A stretch of DNA of 64,000 nt, taken from assembly GCF_028649435.1 (NCBI RefSeq), contig NZ_JAQSIN010000005.1; one strand, written 5' to 3'. Origin of the DNA: Curvibacter microcysteis (GTDB lineage: Bacteria; Pseudomonadota; Gammaproteobacteria; Burkholderiales; Burkholderiaceae_C). The notes beneath the pieces are model-generated. The model ran no database searches, was not told the origin of the DNA, and worked only from the letters and a program-made list of their open reading frames with translations. Positions 25,033 to 34,122 of this stretch are shown here, in pieces (position 1 is the stretch's first letter; each line of letters opens with the position of its first letter). The translations under genes and the position numbers were made by a program.

Positions 25033-25197
25033 GATCGCCCCGCGCCACCGGCGGGCGCGAGCCCTTCCGGTTGGCTGCGGACGCCCCTTGTCTTCCCACC
25101 TTCGACCGCATCACGGGCCTTGGCGCCCGGGCTGGCGCAGGCCCCGGGTGCGCCCATTCGCGTGTGCGAGAATCAGCCGCGCCAACCCCCTTCGCCG

Positions 25198-25911
25198 ATG
25201 CCCGATACCCCCTCATTCACCGCCGCTTCCGATGACGTTTTGAACCCGCTGCTGCCCGAGGCGCAGGCCGAGGTGGGCGCGGACATCGACGCAGTCCCTG
25301 CGCGCAAGCGCCCCCGGCCTGGTGAGCGGCGCGTGCAGATCCTGCAGACCCTGGCCAGCATGCTGGAGCAGCCCGGCGCCGAGCGCATCACCACGGCCGC
25401 GCTGGCCGCGCGCATCGGCGTCAGCGAGGCCGCGCTGTACCGCCACTTCGCGAGCAAGGCGCAAATGTTTGAGGGCCTGATCGAGTTCATCGAGCAGACC
25501 GTGTTCTCCCTGGCCAAGCAGCTCATCGATCGCGAGGCCGCGGGTGACGCTGACCCGCGCACGCTGGGCCGGCGCCAGGCCACGCGGGTGATGTACCTGC
25601 TGGTGCAGTTCGCCGAAAAAAACCCAGGCATGGTGCGCGTCATGTGTGGCGACGCCCTGGTGCTGGAACACGAGCGCTTGCAGCAGCGCATGAACCAGTT
25701 GTTTGACCGGCTGGAGTCCACCTTGCGCCAGTGCCTGCGCCCCTTGGCCGAGGCCTTGGGTTCGCCCACGCCCACGGTGGATGCGCAGGTGCGGGCGGCG
25801 GCGCTGACGGCATTTTTGCAGGGCCGCTTGCAGCGCTATGCGCGCTCCGGCTTCAAGCGCCTGCCCTCCGAGCAATTGGATGGCACGCTGGACTTGCTGC
25901 TGGCCGCCTGA
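25198..25911 (+). CDS. slmA: nucleoid occlusion factor SlmA (TetR family)
   Basis: 237 aa from the ATG at 25198; the longer frame from 25120 is GC-rich leader. A variable N-terminus of about 45 residues precedes a TetR helix-turn-helix (about 50-100; ERRVQILQTLASML, ITTAALAARIGVSEAALYRHFASKAQMFEGLIEFIE). This segment is close to E. coli SlmA in wording and spacing, and the C-terminal helical domain is of SlmA size. SlmA binds DNA and FtsZ to stop division over the nucleoid. It converges with the manD gene with only 1 base between stops. Confidence 0.88.
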   Translation: MPDTPSFTAASDDVLNPLLPEAQAEVGADIDAVPARKRPRPGERRVQILQTLASMLEQPGAERITTAALAARIGVSEAALYRHFASKAQMFEGLIEFIEQTVFSLAKQLIDREAAGDADPRTLGRRQATRVMYLLVQFAEKNPGMVRVMCGDALVLEHERLQQRMNQLFDRLESTLRQCLRPLAEALGSPTPTVDAQVRAAALTAFLQGRLQRYARSGFKRLPSEQLDGTLDLLLAA

Positions 25912-25912
25912 G

Positions 25913-27121
25913 TCACCAGCTCCACAAGGTGCCGTCGTGCTGCAGCCGGTTCACCGGCAGGTAGGCGCGCTGGTAGGGGTAGCGGGCCGCCAGGGCCTCG
26001 TCGATGTCCACCCCGTGCCCCGGCGTCTCGCCGCAGTGCATGAAGCCTTGTTCAAAGCGGTAATCGTGTGGAAAGACCTCCAACGTCGCCTCGGTGTGGG
26101 GCATGTACTCCTGGATGCCGAAGTTGGGCACCCAGGTATCGAAGTGCAGCGCCGCGCCCATGCACACCGGTGACAGGTCGGTGGCGCCGTGGCAGCCGGT
26201 GCGCACCTGGTAGAGCGCCGCCAAGTCGGCGATGCGGCGCAGGTGGCTGATGCCGCCCGCGTGCACCACGGTGGTCCGGATGTAGTCGATCCACTGCTGC
26301 TCGATCAGGGCCTTGCAGTCCCACAAGGAATTGAACACCTCGCCCACCGCCAGCGGCGTGGTGGTGTGCTGGCGGATCAGCGCAAAGGCCTGCGGGTTCT
26401 CAGCTGGGGTGGCGTCTTCCAGCCAGAACAGGTGAAAGGGCTCCAGCGCCTTGCCCAGGCGCGCCGCCTCGATGGGCGTGAGCCGGTGGTGCGCGTCGTG
26501 CAGCAGGTGCACCTCCGGGCCCACGGCCTCGCGCACGGCAGCGAACAGGGCGGGCGTGTGGCGCAGGTATTTTTCGCTGCTCCAGTCGTGCTCGCTGGGC
26601 AAGCTGCCATCGGCGGGCTCGTAGAAGCCGCCGTGGCCCACGCCATAGACCTTGTCCAGGCCAGGCACCCCGCTTTGGGCGCGAATCGCCTGGAAGCCCA
26701 TGGCCCGGTGGCGCAGCACCTCGTCCACGGTGTGTTCGATGTCGCGCCCATTGGCGTGGCCATAGACCAGCACGCGGCTGCGGCTGCGCCCGCCCAGCAG
26801 TTGGTACATCGGCAGGCCCGCGGCTTTGGCCTTGAGGTCCCACAGGGCCGTGTCCACCGCCGCGATGGCGCTCATGGTGACCGGGCCCCGCCGCCAGTAG
26901 GCGCCTTTGTAGAGGTACTGCCAGATGTCCTCGATCTGGTGCGCGTCGCGCCCGATCAGGCAAGGGATCACATGGTCGTTGAGGTAGCTGGCCACGGCCA
27001 ACTCGCGGCCGTTCAAGGTCGCGTCACCCAGGCCGGTGAGGCCCTGGTCGGTTTCGATCTTGAGGGTGACGAAGTTGCGGCCGGGGCAGCAGACGATGAC
27101 GCGGGCAGCGGTGATTTTCAT
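25913..27121 (-). CDS. manD: D-mannonate dehydratase, enolase superfamily (ManD/RspA)
   Basis: 402 aa, the length typical of ManD. It dehydrates D-mannonate to 2-keto-3-deoxy-D-gluconate (KDG) with Mg2+. Recognisable parts are the N-terminal capping domain (PGRNFVTLKIETDQGLTGLGDATLNGRE), YGHANGRDI (about 147), LLHDAHHRLTPIEA (about 208, metal Asp and active-site His), FWLEDATPAE, PLAVGEVFNS and PNFGIQEYMPHT near the C-terminus. Some RspA-like members are slow or act on gluconate, but the uxuB homologue directly upstream, with a 4-base overlap, favours true mannonate use. Confidence 0.9.
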   Translation of the reverse strand: MKITAARVIVCCPGRNFVTLKIETDQGLTGLGDATLNGRELAVASYLNDHVIPCLIGRDAHQIEDIWQYLYKGAYWRRGPVTMSAIAAVDTALWDLKAKAAGLPMYQLLGGRSRSRVLVYGHANGRDIEHTVDEVLRHRAMGFQAIRAQSGVPGLDKVYGVGHGGFYEPADGSLPSEHDWSSEKYLRHTPALFAAVREAVGPEVHLLHDAHHRLTPIEAARLGKALEPFHLFWLEDATPAENPQAFALIRQHTTTPLAVGEVFNSLWDCKALIEQQWIDYIRTTVVHAGGISHLRRIADLAALYQVRTGCHGATDLSPVCMGAALHFDTWVPNFGIQEYMPHTEATLEVFPHDYRFEQGFMHCGETPGHGVDIDEALAARYPYQRAYLPVNRLQHDGTLWSW

Positions 27122-28530
27122 GGGGTTCCGCTTGGGGCGGTGGCGGCATGGAGTTCGTTCAGCGCGCCCAGCACGCCCAGGGCCTGGATGCGCTCCAGGT
27201 GATGCTGCACGGCGCCAGTCCAGCGCGGGTGGTTTGCCAGGGTGGTGCCCCAGAGGTCGAGCCGCGCCGACAGGGCCCGCACCGTGGCGGCCGCATCACC
27301 TGCGTGGGCGCGCGCCAGCGCCTGCAGCGACTCGGCTTGCGGGTCGTTCAAGGTGTAGGGCTGGCCTTGTTCGTTCACGCCCAGCAGGTAGCGCAGGTAG
27401 ACCGCCGCGCTGAAGGCCAGGTGGCTGATGCGCTGGCCGGCGGCCAGTTGGCGCTCGGCCGAAGGGGGCCAGCGCAGCGGGATTTTTTGCGAGCTGTCGG
27501 TGGCGATCTGGTGCACGCTGTGCTTGAGTTCGGGGTTGCCAAAGCGCGCCAGCAGGGCGTCGCGGTAGTCGGCCCAGTCGCGCCGGCTCAGGTGCGGCGC
27601 CACCTCGGTGCTCATCAGGCTGTGTACGAACTGCCGGATCGCGGGGGTGCCAATGCAGTCGGCAATCACCGCCAGGCCCATCACCGCGCCCATGCAGGCC
27701 ATGGCCGAGTGGCTGCCATTGAGCAGGCGCAGCTTGGCTTCTTCAAACGGGCGCACGTCATCGACCACGGTGACGCCCGCGCTGGCCAGGGCGGGGCCGT
27801 CGGCGGGGTCGACAAAGCGGCGCTCGATCACCCACTCCCAAAACGCCTCGGTGCCCAGGGCCGCCTCATCGTCCAGGCCCAGGGCCTGGCGCGCTGCCTG
27901 CAGCCGCTCGGGCGTGGCCGCTGGCACGATGCGGTCCACCATGCTGTTGGGGAAGGCGCAGCGCTGGGCGATCCAGTCCGACAGCGCGCCGGGCTCGGCG
28001 GTGCACAAGGCCTGCAGGCGCCGACCGTTGTCGCTGAGGTTGTCGCAGGAGGCCAGGGTCAGGCCGGGCAGGCCCGCTTGCTGGCGCCGCGCCAGGCCTT
28101 GGCGCAGCAGCGCGGCCAGCTCGGGGGTATAGCCTTTCTCGGTCACGGTGAGGGTGATCCAGCGCGTGCCCGGCGCGGCGATGGCTTGCAGCACCGCCTC
28201 GGGCTCACGCGCGGCCACGCTGGTGCGCAGCAAGGCGCCCGGCACCTGCCAGTGCAGGCCTTGCTGGCTGGCGATCTGCACCGCGTACAGACCGTCCTGG
28301 CGTGCCAGCGCGTCGGCCAAGGTGGTGCTGCGCATGGCCACGCCGTGCACGCCCCAGTGGCGGTGGCCGGCTTGCAGCAGGTGGTCAAAGACCAGGGCCT
28401 GGTGGGCGCGGTGAAAGGCGCCCAGGCCCAGGTGCAGCACGCCAGGCGTGAGGCGGTGGCGGTCAGCGCCGGGCACGCGCACGCCGCGCTCGGGCAATTG
28501 GTTCAGGGTGTGGCGGTTCAGCGAAGGCAT
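27118..28530 (-). CDS. uxuB: fructuronate reductase / mannitol dehydrogenase family protein
   Basis: 470 aa from the ATG at 28530; a TTG at 28557 overlapping the previous stop is the alternative. The N-terminal Rossmann part begins PGVLHLGLGAFHRAHQALVFD, followed by the polyol dehydrogenase signature and the C-terminal helical domain (KLRLLNGSHSAMACMGAVMG around residue 285, with the Lys and His-type active-site pattern of the family). It would reduce fructuronate to D-mannonate, feeding ManD. A mannitol or other polyol substrate is possible, since the family is broad. Confidence 0.85.
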   Translation of the reverse strand: MPSLNRHTLNQLPERGVRVPGADRHRLTPGVLHLGLGAFHRAHQALVFDHLLQAGHRHWGVHGVAMRSTTLADALARQDGLYAVQIASQQGLHWQVPGALLRTSVAAREPEAVLQAIAAPGTRWITLTVTEKGYTPELAALLRQGLARRQQAGLPGLTLASCDNLSDNGRRLQALCTAEPGALSDWIAQRCAFPNSMVDRIVPAATPERLQAARQALGLDDEAALGTEAFWEWVIERRFVDPADGPALASAGVTVVDDVRPFEEAKLRLLNGSHSAMACMGAVMGLAVIADCIGTPAIRQFVHSLMSTEVAPHLSRRDWADYRDALLARFGNPELKHSVHQIATDSSQKIPLRWPPSAERQLAAGQRISHLAFSAAVYLRYLLGVNEQGQPYTLNDPQAESLQALARAHAGDAAATVRALSARLDLWGTTLANHPRWTGAVQHHLERIQALGVLGALNELHAATAPSGTP

Positions 28531-28553
28531 GGGTGTGGCAGGCGGGGAAGGGC

Positions 28554-29372
28554 TCAATCGAATTGCAGGCCACCGTTGAGGTCCAGCACCTCGCCGGTGA
28601 TGAAGCCGCTCAGGGGGTGGGCCAGGAAGAGCACGCAGTGGGCAAACTCCTCCAACTCACAAAAACGGCCCACAGGAATGGTCTTGCGCAGCTCGGCCTG
28701 GCGTTCGGGCGAGACCTGCTCCGTGACCATCTGGGTCTTCACAAAAGCGGGGGCCAGGGCGTTGCAGGTCACGCCAAAGGCGGCGTACTCGCGCGCAAAG
28801 CTGAAGGTCAGCGTGACCACGCCGCCCTTGCTGGCGGCATAGGCCGGCAGTGGCGACAGGCCGCCGGTCTTGGCGCCGAACGAGGCGATGTTGACGATGC
28901 GGCCAAAGCGGCGCGCCTTCATGCCGGGCGCCACGCGCTGGCTGACGTAGAACACGCCGTCCAGGTTGACGCGCAGGATGCGCTGCCACAGCTCGGGCGT
29001 GGTCTGCTCGCAGTTGGCGTACTGCAGGATGCCGGCGTTGTTCACGCACACGTCGATGCGGCCCCAGTGCGCTTCGATGCGGCGGCAGGCGGCGTCCACG
29101 GCCTGCACATCGCTGACGTCCATGGGGGTGCAAAACAGGCGCTCGCCGTGCTCGCCCAGGGCCTGGGCCACCTGGTCGGTTTTCAGGTCGGTGGCGGCCA
29201 CGCGGTAGCCGGCTTGCAGCAGGGCGCGCGTGGTGGCCAGGCCCATGCCGGCGTTGGCGCCGGTGACCAAGGCCACCTGGTCGCGGATGGCGGGCAGGGC
29301 GCCCAGGGCCGCAGGCCAGGCGGGTGCGCTGGGCGCCGTGTGGGGGGGCGGGGTGGGGGTCATGGCGGGCAT
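28554..29372 (-). CDS. SDR-family oxidoreductase
   Basis: 272 aa. After a Pro/Ala-rich N-terminus of about 30 residues comes a classical short-chain dehydrogenase: NAD(P) motif TGANAGMG (about 37-44), NNAG, catalytic Ser in VNIASFG, and YAASK with Tyr/Lys. The Asp in AATDLKTD after the second strand suggests NAD preference. An in-frame ATG at 29363 is an equally likely start. It sits within the sugar-acid operon between uxuB and the Ldh-family gene, so the substrate is probably a sugar acid or its keto form. FabG-type annotation would be misleading here. Confidence 0.85.
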   Translation of the reverse strand: MPAMTPTPPPHTAPSAPAWPAALGALPAIRDQVALVTGANAGMGLATTRALLQAGYRVAATDLKTDQVAQALGEHGERLFCTPMDVSDVQAVDAACRRIEAHWGRIDVCVNNAGILQYANCEQTTPELWQRILRVNLDGVFYVSQRVAPGMKARRFGRIVNIASFGAKTGGLSPLPAYAASKGGVVTLTFSFAREYAAFGVTCNALAPAFVKTQMVTEQVSPERQAELRKTIPVGRFCELEEFAHCVLFLAHPLSGFITGEVLDLNGGLQFD

Positions 29373-29377
29373 TCCGT

Positions 29378-30442
29378 TCAGGCCGCCGACACCGGCGCGC
29401 CCACCTTGTGGGCGGCGGCGACGATTTCTTGCCAGGTGGTGGCGTCCAGCTCGATGCCGTCGCGCAGGCGCTCGGCGCGGGCGGCGCGCTCGGGCTCACC
29501 AGCCAGTTGCACGCCGTCCGTGCCAGGCGCGGCCGGGCTGTGCCGCAGCCAGTCGACAAAAGCCGTGGCTTGGGCCTCGAAGTGCGCCTGGGTGCCCAGG
29601 CGCACCGGGTCGATCAGCTGGGTCAGCATGCCGTTGAGCACGGCCTTGCGTGCATCGGCGGGTTGGTGCCAGGTGCCGCCGCCGGTGAGGGCACCCCCCA
29701 GCAGTTCGCAGGCCACGGCCAGGCCGTAGCCCTTATGCTCGCCAAAGGGCATCAGCGCACCAAAGCCGCCGCCGGGTTGGGGCACCACCACCACGCCGGG
29801 GTCCTGGGTGGGCGCGCCATGTTCGTCAATCAGCAGGCCGCTGGCCACGGTCTTGCCCTGGTTGTGGGCCACGCGCATCTTGCCTTGGGCCACACGGCTG
29901 GTGGCGAAGTCCAGCACAAAGGGCGGCGCGTCGCGCAGCGGAATGCCGATGCAGCAGGGGTTGGTGCCAAAGCGCCCGTCGCCGCCCTGCCAGGCCGCGA
30001 CCACGGGGCGCGACAGCACGTTGACGAAGTGGATCGAGACCAGTCCCGCAGCGGTGGCCATCTCGGCAAAGTGGCCGATGCGTCCCAGGTGGTGGCTGTT
30101 GCCCAGGGCCACGGTGCAGGTGCCGTACTGGCGAGCGCGCTCGATGCCCATCTGCATGGCTTGCTCGCCAATCACCTGGCCGTAGCCGCGCTGGCCGTCC
30201 AGCGTCAGCAGGGGGCCGGTGTCCAGTTGCACCGACAGCGTGGCATTGGGCTTCAGGCCGCCTTCGAGCACGGCGTCCACATAGCGCGGCACCATGCCCA
30301 CGCCATGCGAGTCGTGGCCGCTGAGGTTGGCCAGCACCAGGTTGTCGGCCACCAAGTCGGCCTCCGCCGGCTGGCTGCCCGCGTGTTGCAGGATGAGGGC
30401 CACTTGCGCGCGCAGGGCCGGGGCAGAAAAACGTGGGTTCAT
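29378..30442 (-). CDS. Ldh-family (malate/L-lactate/ureidoglycolate type) NAD(P)-dependent dehydrogenase
   Basis: 354 aa, the usual length of this family, which has a fold unlike classical MDH/LDH. Motifs are DNLVLANLSGHDSHGVGMVPRY (about 32-53), ALGNSHHLGRIGHF with the catalytic His (about 110-122), GTNPCCIGIPL and GEHKGYGLAVACELLGGAL (about 226-245). Members oxidise 2-hydroxy acids, including sulfolactate, ureidoglycolate and sugar-acid derived compounds. Its place in the operon suggests a 2-hydroxy acid arising from or feeding into hexuronate breakdown. The exact substrate cannot be read from the sequence. Confidence 0.88.
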   Translation of the reverse strand: MNPRFSAPALRAQVALILQHAGSQPAEADLVADNLVLANLSGHDSHGVGMVPRYVDAVLEGGLKPNATLSVQLDTGPLLTLDGQRGYGQVIGEQAMQMGIERARQYGTCTVALGNSHHLGRIGHFAEMATAAGLVSIHFVNVLSRPVVAAWQGGDGRFGTNPCCIGIPLRDAPPFVLDFATSRVAQGKMRVAHNQGKTVASGLLIDEHGAPTQDPGVVVVPQPGGGFGALMPFGEHKGYGLAVACELLGGALTGGGTWHQPADARKAVLNGMLTQLIDPVRLGTQAHFEAQATAFVDWLRHSPAAPGTDGVQLAGEPERAARAERLRDGIELDATTWQEIVAAAHKVGAPVSAA

Positions 30443-30480
30443 GGTGAAACAGGTCTGGGTGAAAGGGGCCTGGCGGGGGC

Positions 30481-32007
30481 TTACATCACGGCGCCGATCT
30501 GCCAGGGCACGAACTCGTTTTGGCCGTAGCCGTGGCGCTCGCTCTTGCTGCTCTGGCCGGAGGCGGTGGCCAGCATCAGCTCAAAAATGCGCTGGCCCAT
30601 GGCCTGGATGCTGCAAGAGCCGTCGATGATCTCGCCACAGTTGATGTCCATGTCTTCCTCCTGGCGCTGCCACAGTGCGCTGTTGGTGGCCAGCTTGAGC
30701 GAGGGCGAGGGCGCGCAGCCATAGGCGCTGCCCCGGCCGGTGGTGAAGCAGATCAGGTTGGCCCCGCCAGCCACCTGGCCGGTGGCACTGACCGGGTCGT
30801 AGCCCGGGGTGTCCATGTAGACAAAGCCATGCTCGCGCACGGGCTCGGCGTACTCGTAAACCGCCTGCAGGTTGCTGGTGCCGCCCTTGGCGACCGCGCC
30901 CAGCGATTTTTCGAGGATGGTGGTCAGGCCGCCCGCCTTGTTGCCGGGCGAGGGGTTGTTGTTCATCTCGCCGCCGTTGAGCGCGGTGTACTGCTCCCAC
31001 CAGTGGATGCGCTCGATCAGCTTGTCGGCCACTTCGGCGCGCACGGCGCGCCGCGTCAGCAGGTGTTCGGCGCCATAGATCTCGGGGGTTTCGGACAGGA
31101 TGGCAGTGCCACCATGGGCCACCAGCAGGTCGACCGCCGCGCCCAGGGCCGGGTTGGCGCTGATGCCGGAGTAGCCGTCCGAGCCCCCGCACTGCAGGCC
31201 CACGGTCAGGTGGGCGGCACTGCAGGGCACGCGCTGCACGGCATTGGCCAGGGGCAGCATCTGCTCGATCAGGGCGATGCCCTTGGCCACGGTCTGGCGG
31301 GTGCCGCCGCTGTCCTGGATGTTGAACACCTGGAACAGGGGCGTCTCGGCCAGGTGGCTGTGGGTCAGCCAGGTCTTGATCTGGTTGGCCTCGCAGCCCA
31401 GGCCGACCACCAGGATGGCGGCGAAGTTGGCGTGGGTGGCGTAGCCGGCCAGGGTGCGTTCCAGCAGCTTCAGGCCCAGGCCTTCGGTGTCCATGCCGCA
31501 GCCGCTGCCGTGGGTCAGGGCGACCACGCCATCGACCTGCGGGAAGGCGGCCAGGGCCTCGGGCCGGTTCTGGCGCGAGAAGTGGTCGGCGATGGCGCGC
31601 GCCGCGGTGGCCGAGCAGTTCACGCTGGACAGCACGCCAATGTAGTTGCGCGTGGCCACGCGGCCATCGGCGCGCTGGATGCCCATGAAGTGGGCCTCGC
31701 GCCGGGCCGGGGCCGGCTTGACGTCGCTGCCCACCGCGTAGTCGCGCTCAAAAGCGCCCTTGGCCGCGCCCATGTCCAGGTTGTGGGTGTGCACATGCTC
31801 GCCCGCCGCAATCGGGCGCGAGGCAAAGCCAATGATCTGGTTGTAGCGCCGCACGGGGGTGCCGGCGTCCAGCGCGCGCACCGCGACCTTGTGGCCCGGG
31901 GGCACCAGGCCGCGCACGGTCAGGCCGTCGAGCACGGTGCCGCCCAGCAGCTGGCTGCGCGCAATCAGCACGTCGTCATCGGGGTGGAGTCGGATGAAAG
32001 GGGTCAT
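30481..32007 (-). CDS. uxaA: UxaA-family altronate dehydratase
   Basis: 508 aa from the ATG at 32007; a GTG at 32013 is also in frame. It has an N-terminal SAF domain (about 1-85; FIRLHPDDDVLIAR, KVAVRALDAG, AGEHVHTHNL) and the C-terminal UxaA/GarD domain with RNYIGVLSSVNCSATA, HGSGCGMDTEG, VVGLGCEANQ, GLQCGGSDGYSGISANPA and FTTGRGSAYGCAPSPSLKLATN. The conserved Cys residues fit an iron-dependent dehydratase. It would convert D-altronate to KDG, or a related aldonate or aldarate (GarD-like). Together with ManD it gives the operon two dehydratases that converge on a 2-keto-3-deoxy acid. Confidence 0.88.
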   Translation of the reverse strand: MTPFIRLHPDDDVLIARSQLLGGTVLDGLTVRGLVPPGHKVAVRALDAGTPVRRYNQIIGFASRPIAAGEHVHTHNLDMGAAKGAFERDYAVGSDVKPAPARREAHFMGIQRADGRVATRNYIGVLSSVNCSATAARAIADHFSRQNRPEALAAFPQVDGVVALTHGSGCGMDTEGLGLKLLERTLAGYATHANFAAILVVGLGCEANQIKTWLTHSHLAETPLFQVFNIQDSGGTRQTVAKGIALIEQMLPLANAVQRVPCSAAHLTVGLQCGGSDGYSGISANPALGAAVDLLVAHGGTAILSETPEIYGAEHLLTRRAVRAEVADKLIERIHWWEQYTALNGGEMNNNPSPGNKAGGLTTILEKSLGAVAKGGTSNLQAVYEYAEPVREHGFVYMDTPGYDPVSATGQVAGGANLICFTTGRGSAYGCAPSPSLKLATNSALWQRQEEDMDINCGEIIDGSCSIQAMGQRIFELMLATASGQSSKSERHGYGQNEFVPWQIGAVM

Positions 32008-32034
32008 GGTCACAGGCCTTGGGCGGTGTGGGGT

Positions 32035-33429
32035 TCAATAAAACAGGCGGGGCAGCCACAGCACCAGCTGCGGGCAGTAGGTGATCAGCACCAGGCTGCC
32101 CAGCAGCGGCACCAGCCAGGGCAGGATGGCCACCGTGGTGCGTTCCACGCTGAGCTTGGCCACCCGGGCCAGCACAAACAGCACCATGCCCATGGGTGGG
32201 TGCAGCAGGCCGATCATGAGGTTGAGCACCATCACCAGGCCGAAGTGCACCAGGTCAATGCCCAGCTGTTGGCAGATCGGGACCAGGATGGGCACCAGGA
32301 TCGTGATGGCCGCGGTGGGCTCCAGGAAGCAGCCCACGAACAGCATCAGCAGGTTGGCCATCAGCAGGAACACCCAGGGTTCCTTGGTGAAGCCCAGCAC
32401 CCAGCCCGCGATCGAGGTGGTGACGCCGGTGGCCGTCAGCATCCAGCCAAAAATGCTGGCGGCCGCGACGATGAAGAGCACCGTGCTGGTGGTCTCCACC
32501 GTGTCGAGGCAGACCTTCACGAACATGCGAAAGCGCAGCGTGCGGTACCAGGCAAAGCCCAGCACCATGGCCCACAGGCAGGCGGCGATGGCCCCTTCGG
32601 TGGGCGTGAAGATGCCCGTGGTCATGCCGCCAATCAGCAGCACCGGGGTCATGATGGGCAGCACGGCCTGGAAGTGGAACAGCTTGTCGGCGGCAAACAG
32701 CAGCAGCAAGGCGCCCAGCACCGTGGCCTGTGCCGGCAGGCCCGCCTGGGTGATGGCCGCCCACACGGCCAGCGGCCAGCCGACCACCACGGCGGTCTCG
32801 GCCAAGGCCTTGATGACGCGCGGCCACTCGAACTTCACGTCCGCGCCCCAGCCGTTCTTGTGCGCGAAGTAGGCCACCGTCACCATCATGGCCAGGGCCA
32901 TCAGCACGCCGGGCAGGATGCCGGCCAGGAACAGGGCGCCGACGCTGACGTTGGCCATCATGCCGTAGATCACAAAGGGCAGGCTGGGCGGGATGATGGG
33001 GCCCAGCGTGGCCGAGGCGGCGGTCACGCCGACCGCGAACTCGGTGCCGTAGCCGTGGTCCTTCATGGCCTTGATCTCGATCGTGCCCAGGCCGGCGGCG
33101 TCGGCGATGGCGGTGCCGCTCATGCCGGCAAACACCACCGAGCCGACCACGTTGACGTGGCCCAGGCCGCCCTTGAGCCAGCCCACCAGGGCCAGCGCGT
33201 AGTTGTAGATGCGGTTGGTGATGCCGGCGTTGTTCATCAGGTTGCCGGCCAGGATGAAGAAGGGCACGGCCAGCAGCGGGAAGCTGTCGATGCCGCTGAC
33301 CATGCGGTGGATCACCACAAAGGGCGGCAGGTTGCCGGTGAACAGGATGTAGACCAGCGAGGCGCCGGCCATGGCGATGGCCACGGGCAGGCCACTGGCC
33401 ATCATGAACAGGAAAATGATTTTCAGCAT
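32035..33429 (-). CDS. dctM: TRAP transporter large permease (DctM-like)
   Basis: 464 aa, very hydrophobic, about 12-13 membrane segments. It shows the TRAP large-subunit patterns PFFILAGNLMNNAGITNRI, VFAGMSGTAIADAAGLGTIEIKAM and IIPPSLPFVIYGM near residue 145. With DctQ and DctP it forms a Na+-driven uptake system. In this operon, with UxaA, ManD and UxuB, hexuronates or aldonates are the likely cargo. Confidence 0.93.
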   Translation of the reverse strand: MLKIIFLFMMASGLPVAIAMAGASLVYILFTGNLPPFVVIHRMVSGIDSFPLLAVPFFILAGNLMNNAGITNRIYNYALALVGWLKGGLGHVNVVGSVVFAGMSGTAIADAAGLGTIEIKAMKDHGYGTEFAVGVTAASATLGPIIPPSLPFVIYGMMANVSVGALFLAGILPGVLMALAMMVTVAYFAHKNGWGADVKFEWPRVIKALAETAVVVGWPLAVWAAITQAGLPAQATVLGALLLLFAADKLFHFQAVLPIMTPVLLIGGMTTGIFTPTEGAIAACLWAMVLGFAWYRTLRFRMFVKVCLDTVETTSTVLFIVAAASIFGWMLTATGVTTSIAGWVLGFTKEPWVFLLMANLLMLFVGCFLEPTAAITILVPILVPICQQLGIDLVHFGLVMVLNLMIGLLHPPMGMVLFVLARVAKLSVERTTVAILPWLVPLLGSLVLITYCPQLVLWLPRLFY

Positions 33430-33457
33430 GGGTGGGGTCCGGTGGGGGCGCTGGCGC

Positions 33458-34024
33458 TCAGCGCTCGGCCATGGTGGATTCGGGGCGTTCCAGCGCGCTG
33501 TAACCGCGCTGCCAGTGGATGCGCATCACCCAGACCGAGCGCGCGGCCATCGCCACAAAGCCCAGCAGGCAGACGCCGTAGACGTAGTTCATGGGCAGCT
33601 CGACGACGGTCATCTTGTAGGTGTCCATCTTCATCATCATCTGCACCGTCAGCACCGAGGCCGCGGCGAAGAAGGCGATGCGCAGCACATCGACCAGCAG
33701 GGCCATGGCGCGCCCGGCGCTCGGCGGCAGGTAGCGGTACAGGAAGTCGACCTGGATGTGGTTGTTCTTGGCCACGCCAATGGCCGCCCCGACAAACACC
33801 GTGCTGACCAGCAGGTAGCGTGCGATCTCCTCGGTCCAGGCCGCCGAGTCGTTGAGCACGTAGCGGGTGACGAACTGGTAGACCACCGTGGCGCCCAGGG
33901 CCCAGAAAAAGGCCAGGGCCAGCCAGGCCTCCCAGGGGGTGTCGGACAAGTCCACCTCGTCATCGGTGGTGTGAAAGGTGCCGTCGGCGCGCATCACGCG
34001 GGGGCCGGAATCCAGATCGTGCAT
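33458..34024 (-). CDS. dctQ: TRAP transporter small permease (DctQ-like)
   Basis: 188 aa with four membrane segments and the family pattern FVTRYVLNDSAAWTEEIARYLLVS (about 70-93), followed by AAIGVAKNNHIQVDFLYRYLP. An N-terminal extension of about 45 mostly acidic residues precedes the first helix. It is the small partner of the adjacent DctM. Confidence 0.92.
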   Translation of the reverse strand: MHDLDSGPRVMRADGTFHTTDDEVDLSDTPWEAWLALAFFWALGATVVYQFVTRYVLNDSAAWTEEIARYLLVSTVFVGAAIGVAKNNHIQVDFLYRYLPPSAGRAMALLVDVLRIAFFAAASVLTVQMMMKMDTYKMTVVELPMNYVYGVCLLGFVAMAARSVWVMRIHWQRGYSALERPESTMAER

Positions 34025-34122
34025 GGCAGTTCTTTGCAGCGGGGCCCGGGCGAAGGGGCCGGGCCGGTGGGGACAAAAGCGCCGGCCCGGGCGGGCGCGG
34101 CGCGGCGGGGGCAGCCGCAGGC

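Noticed and set aside
30520..33807. A 1095-codon plus-strand open frame
   Set aside because: It crosses uxaA, dctM and part of dctQ on the opposite strand and has His/Gln/Gly-rich nonsense composition typical of a GC-rich antisense frame.
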